Shown here in pieces: positions 1 through 5,554 of a stretch of DNA of 5,554 bases (its first letter is position 1; each line of letters starts with the position of its first letter). The notes beneath the pieces are model-generated. The model saw nothing but the letters and a program-made list of their open reading frames with translations, was not told the DNA's origin and ran no database searches. The stretch comes from Kiritimatiellia bacterium. GTDB lineage: Bacteria; Verrucomicrobiota; Kiritimatiellia; RFP12; UBA3636. A program made the position numbers and the translations under genes. The stretch spans positions 1-5,554 of the forward strand of contig JAFSUV010000138.1 in assembly GCA_017450425.1 (NCBI GenBank). Direction: 5' to 3'.

Positions 1-1
1 C

Positions 2-1483
<1,482 letters not shown>

Positions 1484-1493
1484 CCACGACAAA

Positions 1494-1524
1494 GCGGCGC
1501 GCCAGGTTCGCCGCAGCGCGCCGC
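1494..1524. repeat. GC-rich inverted repeat between valS and gatC
   Basis: A perfect 9-bp inverted repeat, GCGGCGCGC (1494-1502) and GCGCGCCGC (1516-1524), is separated by a 13-nt loop. It starts 10 nt after the valS stop and ends 21 nt before the gatC start. No T run follows on either strand, so it is not a typical intrinsic terminator. It could be an mRNA processing or stabilising hairpin, an attenuating structure, or a chance product of high GC. An alternative 6-bp pairing, GCGGCG (1494-1499) with CGCCGC (1509-1514), is also possible. A near-identical pair of arms recurs after gatA at 3314-3346. Confidence 0.5.
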
Positions 1525-1545
1525 ACCACCCCGGACAACGCGAAA

Positions 1546-1848
1546 ATGAACACCGCTTCGTCACAGCCGGACACGATCGACATCGACCACCTCTGCCGTC
1601 TCGCGCACTTCGACTTCACGGCCGAAGAAAAGGAGAAATTCCGCTCCAACCTTTCGTCGATCGTCGGCTACGTCCGCAAACTCGCAGACCTCGATCTGGA
1701 CGGGATCGAGCCGACGCAATACGGGCAACCCGTAGTCAATGCGATGCGCGACGACGAAGTGGAGGCGTCGCTTCCGCGCGACACCGTGCTGGCGAACGCC
1801 CCGGACGCCTCCCAAACCGAATTCAGAATGCCAAGGATCGTGGAGTAG
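1546..1848 (+). CDS. gatC: Asp/Glu-tRNA amidotransferase subunit C
   Basis: This 100-residue protein has the usual length of GatC, the small belt-like subunit that wraps GatA and GatB. GatCAB converts misacylated Glu-tRNA-Gln and/or Asp-tRNA-Asn to Gln-tRNA and Asn-tRNA in the cytoplasm. Family features are visible in order. An N-terminal helix contains HLCRLAHFDFTAEEKEKF, corresponding to the LARL-L-xxEE pattern. A second helix follows (IVGYVRKLADLDLDGIEPT), then the MRDDEV segment, and finally the C-terminal LANAPDASQTEFRMPRIVE, matching the conserved NAPe...FrVPkv tail. The ATG is the only plausible start for a full-length family member. The upstream GGA at 1533-1535 is only a weak ribosome-binding site. 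The stop lies 3 nt before gatA, so translation of the two is probably coupled. Confidence 0.95.
   Translation: MNTASSQPDTIDIDHLCRLAHFDFTAEEKEKFRSNLSSIVGYVRKLADLDLDGIEPTQYGQPVVNAMRDDEVEASLPRDTVLANAPDASQTEFRMPRIVE
1842..1845 (+). promoter_or_regulatory. Shine-Dalgarno site of gatA
   Basis: GGAG ends 6 nt before the ATG at 1852. It lies inside the last codons of gatC and overlaps its stop region, which fixes the gatA start and fits translational coupling of gatC and gatA. Confidence 0.7.
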
Positions 1849-1851
1849 CCA

Positions 1852-3306
1852 ATGGCCGAAATCGACATTTCCGCCCTTACAGTGGCATCCGCCCAGGAGG
1901 CGATGCAACGCGGCGATTTTTCATCGGAAGAACTGGTGCGCGCCACGCTTGCGGCAATCGAGGAAAGGGACGGCGCGATCGGCGCGTACCTTTCGGTCGA
2001 TGCCGACGGCGCTCTCGAAGCGGCGCGTGAAAGCGACAGGCGCCGGCGCGAGGGCGCAAGCGGGGCGCTGCTCGGCGTGCCGGTCGCGATGAAGGACATT
2101 TTCAACGTCGCAGGGCAGCCCTGCACGTGCGCGTCCCGCATACTCGAAGGCTATGTCTCGCCGTACGACGCCACGGTGACGGCCCGCCTCAAGGCCGCGG
2201 GCGCGATCATGTGCGGCCGCGTGAACATGGACGAGTTCGCCATGGGCACCTCGACGGAGCACAGCGCGTTCAAGGTCACGCAAAACCCGGCCGCGCCGGG
2301 GCGCGTGCCGGGCGGTTCCTCCGGCGGCAGCGCCGCCGCCGTGGCGGGCGGCATGGCCCTCGCTTCGATGGGCACCGATACCGGTGGCTCGATCCGGCAG
2401 CCCGCCTCGTTCTGCGGGTGCGTCGGCCTGAAGCCGTCCTACGGCCGTGTTTCGCGCTACGGCATCACCGCCTTCGCCTCCTCGCTCGACCAGGCCGGCC
2501 CCATCGCCAAAAACGTCCGCGACGCCGCCACGCTCCTCGGCGCGATCGCCGGTGCCGATCCGCACGACCAGACCTGCCTCGACCGCCCGGTGCCGGACTA
2601 CGGCGCGGCGCTTGGCGGCGCGTCCCTCGAAGGTCTCCACATCGGCGTGCCGAAGGAATATTTCATAGAAGGAACCGATCCGGAGGTGATGTCGCGCGTC
2701 CGCGCCGCAATCGACCGCGCCGCCGCCGCCGGTGCGCGGGTGGAGGAGATCTCCCTCCCGCACACCGACTGCGCGATCGCCGTTTACTACATCTGCGCCA
2801 CGGCCGAAGCGAGCGCGAATCTCGCGCGGTTCGACGGCATCCGCTACGGTCGCCGCCGCCTGGGGCCGGACGCCTCGCTGCAGTCGCTCTACGACCGCTC
2901 CCGCACCGAAGGATTCGGCGCCGAGGTGAAACGCCGCATCCTGCTCGGCACCTACGTGCTTTCAAGCGGCTACTACGACGCGTACTACGTCCGCGCCCTC
3001 AAGGCGCGCACCTTGGTGCGCCGCGATTTCGACGAAGCGTTCGCGAAAGTCGATGCGATTTTCTGTCCCGTGGCGCCGACCGCAGCCTATCCCCTCGGCT
3101 CGACCGCCGGCGATCCTCTCAAGGCGTATCTTGGAGACGCCTTTACCGTGCCGGCCAACCTCGCCGGCCTTTGCGGCATCTCGATTCCGTGCGGGCGCAC
3201 CGCCACGGACGGTCTGCCCGTCGGATTGCAGATACTCTGCCCGCCGTTCGCCGAAGAGCGACTCCTTGCCGCCGCTTCGGCCATGGAAACCGCGCTGGCG
3301 CAGTAG
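1852..3306 (+). CDS. gatA: Asp/Glu-tRNA amidotransferase subunit A (glutaminase)
   Basis: GatA is the amidase-signature subunit that hydrolyses glutamine and channels ammonia to GatB, where the aspartyl or glutamyl group on tRNA is amidated. The 484-residue length is normal. The Ser-cisSer-Lys triad is complete: Lys81 in VAMKDIF, the cis-Ser Ser156 in PGGSSGGS, and the nucleophile Ser180 in TDTGGSIRQPASFCG. The spacings (75 and 24 residues) equal those of Staphylococcus aureus GatA (Lys79, Ser154, Ser178). GatA-type markers beyond generic amidases are NMDEFAMGTSTEHSAF (125-140), EASANLARFDGIRYG (319-333), KRRILLGTYVLSSGYYDAYY (360-379) and GDAFTVPANLAGLCGISIP (428-446). Asp429 in the last block probably corresponds to the glutamine-binding Asp425 of S. 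aureus. The gene is 3 nt downstream of gatC. gatB is not adjacent; the next gene is on the opposite strand. Confidence 0.97.
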   Translation: MAEIDISALTVASAQEAMQRGDFSSEELVRATLAAIEERDGAIGAYLSVDADGALEAARESDRRRREGASGALLGVPVAMKDIFNVAGQPCTCASRILEGYVSPYDATVTARLKAAGAIMCGRVNMDEFAMGTSTEHSAFKVTQNPAAPGRVPGGSSGGSAAAVAGGMALASMGTDTGGSIRQPASFCGCVGLKPSYGRVSRYGITAFASSLDQAGPIAKNVRDAATLLGAIAGADPHDQTCLDRPVPDYGAALGGASLEGLHIGVPKEYFIEGTDPEVMSRVRAAIDRAAAAGARVEEISLPHTDCAIAVYYICATAEASANLARFDGIRYGRRRLGPDASLQSLYDRSRTEGFGAEVKRRILLGTYVLSSGYYDAYYVRALKARTLVRRDFDEAFAKVDAIFCPVAPTAAYPLGSTAGDPLKAYLGDAFTVPANLAGLCGISIPCGRTATDGLPVGLQILCPPFAEERLLAAASAMETALAQ

Positions 3307-3313
3307 GCGGGGC

Positions 3314-3346
3314 GCGGCGCGGTGCTGCCACTCCGGTGCGCGCCGC
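3314..3346. repeat. GC-rich inverted repeat in the gatA/epimerase convergent gap
   Basis: A perfect 8-bp inverted repeat, GCGGCGCG (3314-3321) and CGCGCCGC (3339-3346), has a 17-nt loop. It sits in the 55-nt gap (3307-3361) between two converging stop codons. That position suits a bidirectional terminator, but neither strand has a T tract after the stem, so termination by this hairpin is only a possibility. Its arms match those of the valS-gatC hairpin in 8 of 9 (left) and 9 of 9 (right, counting from 3338) positions. Confidence 0.45.
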
Positions 3347-3361
3347 TTGCGGAGGAGGGCG

Positions 3362-4342
3362 TCAGACCGCGCCTTCCTGCGCAAGGGAGGCGAAGATGCC
3401 GCGCAGCGTTTCGTCAAGCGAAAAGCGCGGCTTCCATCCCGTATCCCGTTCGATCTTCGCGGTGGACAGCGCCGCGCAGTTGTCGGTCGGGCGCCACAGC
3501 GCCTCGTCCTTCTCGATTTCCATTTTCACGCCGCGCATCGAGAGCATCCGCTCCAGAAGTTCGCGCATCGAGAGCATCGTGCCGGACGAAACATTGTAAA
3601 CCTCGCCGCCGATCCCCTTTTCCATCACGAGCCGGTAGGCGCGCACGACATCGCGGACGTCGGAAAAATCGCGAACCGAATCGAGATTGCCGACCCGCAT
3701 CTTTGCGGACTGGCCGGGCGCCGGAGAAGCGGCCACGATCTGGCTCGCAAAGGAAATGGCGACGAATTTCGGCGACTGGCCCGGGCCGGTGTGGTTGGAC
3801 GGGCGCACGATCACGGCGTCGAGTCCCCGCAGCGCCGCGCAGGCGCCGACGAAGCGCTCCCCGGCGACCTTCGATATCGCGTAGTGCGAGAGGGGCAAAA
3901 GGGGATGATCCTCGGCCACCTTGGTCGCGTACGGCTCCGGCGCGGCGGCGCCGTAAACCTGCGCCGAAGAGACGAAGACGAACCTCGACTGCGGGCAATG
4001 GCGCAGAACCGCCTCCACCACGTGCATCGTGCCGTCGATGTTCACGGCCCAGAGCAGGCCGGGGTTTTTCGCGGCTTCGGGAAGGAAAGAAATCGCGGCC
4101 AGATGGATCACGGCGTCCGGCCGCACTGCGGCGACGGCCGAATCGACGGCGGCGGCGTCCGCCAAATCGACGCAACGATATCCGGGAAGATCCGCCGCGG
4201 CGGCGGAATCGGCCGGGACGGCGTCAAGACACGCGACCTCGTGCCCCATGCCGGACAGTTCGCGCACGAGGTAACGCCCGGCGAAGCCCGCCGCTCCCGT
4301 CACGAGAACCGTCTTGAATCTGCACTCTCCGCGTGTGTCCAT
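3362..4342 (-). CDS. NAD(P)-dependent sugar-nucleotide epimerase/reductase, Rmd-like
   Basis: This is an extended short-chain dehydrogenase/reductase acting on a nucleotide sugar in the cytoplasm, probably for surface glycan synthesis. Numbering from the longer ATG at 4381 (339 residues): the Rossmann motif VLVTGAAGFAG (25-35) gives GxxGxxG, HLAA is at 93-96, the catalytic Ser is in FVSSAQVYG (about 139), and YAISK supplies Tyr167 and Lys171. RPSNHTGPGQ (193-202) and VGNLDSVRDFSDVRDVVRAY (230-249) resemble GDP-6-deoxy-D-mannose reductases (Rmd), which reduce the GDP-mannose 4,6-dehydratase product to GDP-rhamnose. WRPTDN and TGWKP near the C terminus also fit. I favour the internal ATG at 4342 because it puts the usual short stretch before the Rossmann strand. 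Neither start has a good ribosome-binding site. The gene lies downstream of and co-oriented with tRNA-Lys. No dehydratase partner is visible, so another 4-epimerase or 4,6-dehydratase activity is possible. The family call is firm and the substrate is inferred. Confidence 0.9.
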   Translation of the reverse strand: MDTRGECRFKTVLVTGAAGFAGRYLVRELSGMGHEVACLDAVPADSAAAADLPGYRCVDLADAAAVDSAVAAVRPDAVIHLAAISFLPEAAKNPGLLWAVNIDGTMHVVEAVLRHCPQSRFVFVSSAQVYGAAAPEPYATKVAEDHPLLPLSHYAISKVAGERFVGACAALRGLDAVIVRPSNHTGPGQSPKFVAISFASQIVAASPAPGQSAKMRVGNLDSVRDFSDVRDVVRAYRLVMEKGIGGEVYNVSSGTMLSMRELLERMLSMRGVKMEIEKDEALWRPTDNCAALSTAKIERDTGWKPRFSLDETLRGIFASLAQEGAV

Positions 4343-4404
4343 CTTGGTCGAAATCCGGCGCGGTGCAGCAACGCTCCGCATTCAGTGCGCCGTACCACGC
4401 ATGG

Positions 4405-4480
<76 letters not shown>

Positions 4481-4501
4481 GTGTTGCGCAAACGGGAGCG
4501 C

Positions 4502-4530
4502 ACAATATCAATTGTCGGGGCGAAAGTCAA
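4502..4530 (-). promoter_or_regulatory. Sigma70-type promoter for tRNA-Lys (and probably the epimerase gene)
   Basis: On the minus strand, TTGACT (4530-4525, 5 of 6 to the -35 consensus) and TATTGT (4507-4502, 4 of 6 to the -10) are separated by the optimal 17 nt. Transcription should begin near 4495, leaving a leader of about 15 nt before the tRNA 5' end at 4480. The bases after the -10 are GCGCTCCC (4501-4494). This GC-rich discriminator resembles those of growth-rate-controlled stable RNA promoters in E. coli. The role is inferred from sequence only. Confidence 0.8.
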
Positions 4531-4535
4531 GCGAA

Positions 4536-4553
4536 CGGCGGCACCGGCCGCCG
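4536..4553. repeat. Compact GC hairpin in the divergent region
   Basis: CGGCGGC (4536-4542) and GCCGCCG (4547-4553) form a perfect 7-bp stem around a 4-nt loop, ACCG. It starts 5 nt upstream of the tRNA promoter -35 box and lies between it and the candidate promoter of the acyl-CoA synthetase gene. No T tract follows on either strand. It may be a protein-binding dyad or only a consequence of base composition. Confidence 0.4.
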
Positions 4554-4564
4554 CAGGATGCCGA

Positions 4565-4602
4565 TGCCGGATTTTGCGCTAGAATGGCGGCGTCATCCGG
4601 CA
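4565..4602 (+). promoter_or_regulatory. Possible operator dyad around a -10-like element before the acyl-CoA synthetase gene
   Basis: A perfect 8-bp inverted repeat, TGCCGGAT (4565-4572) and ATCCGGCA (4595-4602), brackets TAGAAT (4580-4585), which matches 5 of 6 positions of the sigma70 -10 box. No convincing -35 box is found 16-18 nt upstream. The half-site centres are 30 bp apart, about three helical turns, so a protein bound to both would lie on one face of the DNA and overlap the promoter. Whether this is a real promoter and operator is inference. Confidence 0.35.
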
Positions 4603-4635
4603 CCGTGCAGGATTCCACTCGAGATCTTGATTGAA

Positions 4636-5554
4636 ATGAAACCGATTACGGAAACGCTCTCCGCCAACGCCCGTCTTTATCCGTCCGAGACCGCTCTGGT
4701 CGAGATAAACCCGCAGGAGCTCGAGGCGCGCCACGCCACGTGGAAGGAGTATTCGCTAATCGAGCCTTCGGCGCGGGACGCCTTCCGCTCCGAGATTTCG
4801 TGGGCGCAGTTCGACGAAAAGGCCAACCGGTTCGCGAATTTCCTCCTGTCGCGCAACGTGCGCAAGGGCGACAAGGTCGCGATCCTGCTGATGAACTGCC
4901 TGGACTGGCTGCCGATCTACTTCGGCGCTCTCCGCACCGGTGCGCTCGCCGTGCCGCTCAATTTCCGCTACGCCGCGGACGAGATACGCTACTGCGTCGA
5001 TCTCGCCGACGCTTCCGTGCTCGTGTTCGGACCGGAGTTCACGGGGCGCGTGGAGCAGGTGGCGGAGCGTATGCCGAAGGTGAAGACGCTGCTGTACGTG
5101 GGCGACGACTGCCCCACGTTTGCTGAAAGCTACAGGGCTGTCGTGCCCTACTGCTCGGCCCAGACGCCGGACGTGCCGATTTCGCTCGACGACGATGCGG
5201 CGATCTACTACTCCTCCGGCACGACGGGCTTCCCCAAGGCGATCGTGCTGCGGCACCGTGCGCTCGCGCACAGTTGCGAAGTGGAGAGGGCGCACCACGG
5301 GCAGACGCACGAAGACACCTTCCTCTGCATTCCGCCGCTCTACCACTCGGGCGCGAAGATGCACTGGTTCGGGAGTTTTCTCGTGGGCGGCAAGGCGGTG
5401 CTGCTGCGCGGCGTCAAGCCGGAGTGGATTCTCCGGGCCGCGTCGCAGGAGCGGTGCTCCATCGTGTGGCTGCTCGTGCCGTGGGCGCAGGACATTCTCG
5501 ACGCGATCGAGCGCGGCGACATCGACCTGAAGGAATACGACCTTGCGCGCTGGC
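4636..5554 (+). CDS. AMP-forming acyl-CoA synthetase, N-terminal part (3' truncated by window)
   Basis: This class I adenylate-forming enzyme activates a carboxylic acid, probably a fatty acid, to acyl-AMP and then acyl-CoA. The frame stays open for 306 complete codons to the window end; family members have roughly 500-560 residues, so the rest of the N-domain and the C-terminal lid are missing. It begins MKPITETLSANARLYPSETA, typical of such ligases. TWKEY (35-39) and an extra ~25-residue stretch precede WAQFDEKANRFANFLL. LLMNCLDWLPIYFGALRTGA and AVPLNFRYAADEIRYC follow. The ATP-binding P-loop YSSGTTGFPK is at 192-201, and PPLYHSGAKMHWFG (233-246) carries the conserved His237 of the acyl-pocket/adenylation motif. 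The ribosome-binding site is weak. In-frame ATGs at 4558 and 4564 would add 26 or 24 residues of unfamiliar sequence, so 4636 is preferred. The substrate cannot be told from this portion. Confidence 0.93.
   Translation, partial: MKPITETLSANARLYPSETALVEINPQELEARHATWKEYSLIEPSARDAFRSEISWAQFDEKANRFANFLLSRNVRKGDKVAILLMNCLDWLPIYFGALRTGALAVPLNFRYAADEIRYCVDLADASVLVFGPEFTGRVEQVAERMPKVKTLLYVGDDCPTFAESYRAVVPYCSAQTPDVPISLDDDAAIYYSSGTTGFPKAIVLRHRALAHSCEVERAHHGQTHEDTFLCIPPLYHSGAKMHWFGSFLVGGKAVLLRGVKPEWILRAASQERCSIVWLLVPWAQDILDAIERGDIDLKEYDLARW

Noticed and set aside
3307..3361. An intrinsic terminator between gatA and the epimerase gene
   Set aside because: A GC stem is present, but no run of T follows on either strand, so it is listed only as an inverted repeat.
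2127..3599. A 490-codon plus-strand frame overlapping gatA and running into the epimerase gene
   Set aside because: It is out of frame with gatA, highly Arg/Pro-rich, and crosses the convergent junction. gatA carries the complete amidase triad in its own frame.
4382..4402. A six-codon minus-strand ORF (MRGTAH) starting 2 nt after the tRNA CCA, whose TGA abuts the upstream ATG of the epimerase gene
   Set aside because: It looks like a leader peptide, but it is too short to support, has no ribosome-binding site, and the abutting ATG is probably not the true start.
4558..4635. A longer N terminus for the acyl-CoA synthetase from ATG at 4558 or 4564
   Set aside because: The added 24-26 residues do not resemble the family and would overlap the TAGAAT element and dyad. 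The protein from 4636 begins like other ligases. It cannot be fully excluded because the ribosome-binding site at 4636 is weak.

Overview
The window is bacterial, GC-rich and densely coding, with codon third positions strongly biased to G/C. Nothing in it looks mobile: there are no transposases, integrases, CRISPR repeats or phage genes. The phylum cannot be fixed from this sequence alone. The tRNA encodes its CCA end, and the GatCAB subunits indicate a bacterium that makes Gln-tRNA and/or Asn-tRNA by transamidation.

Left block, plus strand (2-3306): the C-terminal half of valyl-tRNA synthetase (valS, cut by the window start), then gatC and gatA. GatC and gatA are subunits C and A of the Asp/Glu-tRNA amidotransferase. 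GatC and gatA are 3 nt apart and surely cotranscribed. The valS-gatC gap is 62 nt and holds a GC-rich inverted repeat but no terminator-like T tract, so valS-gatC-gatA may be one aminoacylation operon. GatB does not follow gatA and must lie elsewhere if the complex is functional.

Middle block, minus strand (3362-4530): an extended-SDR NAD(P)-dependent sugar-nucleotide epimerase/reductase, most like GDP-6-deoxy-mannose reductases (Rmd), converges on gatA. Directly upstream of it and in the same direction is an intact 76-nt tRNA-Lys(UUU). The tRNA has a clear sigma70-type promoter (TTGACT, 17 nt, TATTGT) followed by a GC-rich discriminator. No separate promoter or terminator is evident between the tRNA and the epimerase gene, so the mRNA may be made by readthrough and released by tRNA 3' processing.

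Right block, plus strand (4636-end): the N-terminal 306 residues of an AMP-forming acyl-CoA synthetase (class I adenylate-forming enzyme), divergent from the tRNA and running off the window. The 155-nt divergent region holds the tRNA promoter, a compact GC hairpin, and an 8-bp inverted repeat that brackets a TAGAAT -10-like element.

Overall this is housekeeping DNA. I found no convincing novel system. The observations most worth a second look are the tRNA-Lys/epimerase linkage, the two intergenic inverted repeats with nearly identical arms, and the operator-like dyad in front of the acyl-CoA synthetase gene.
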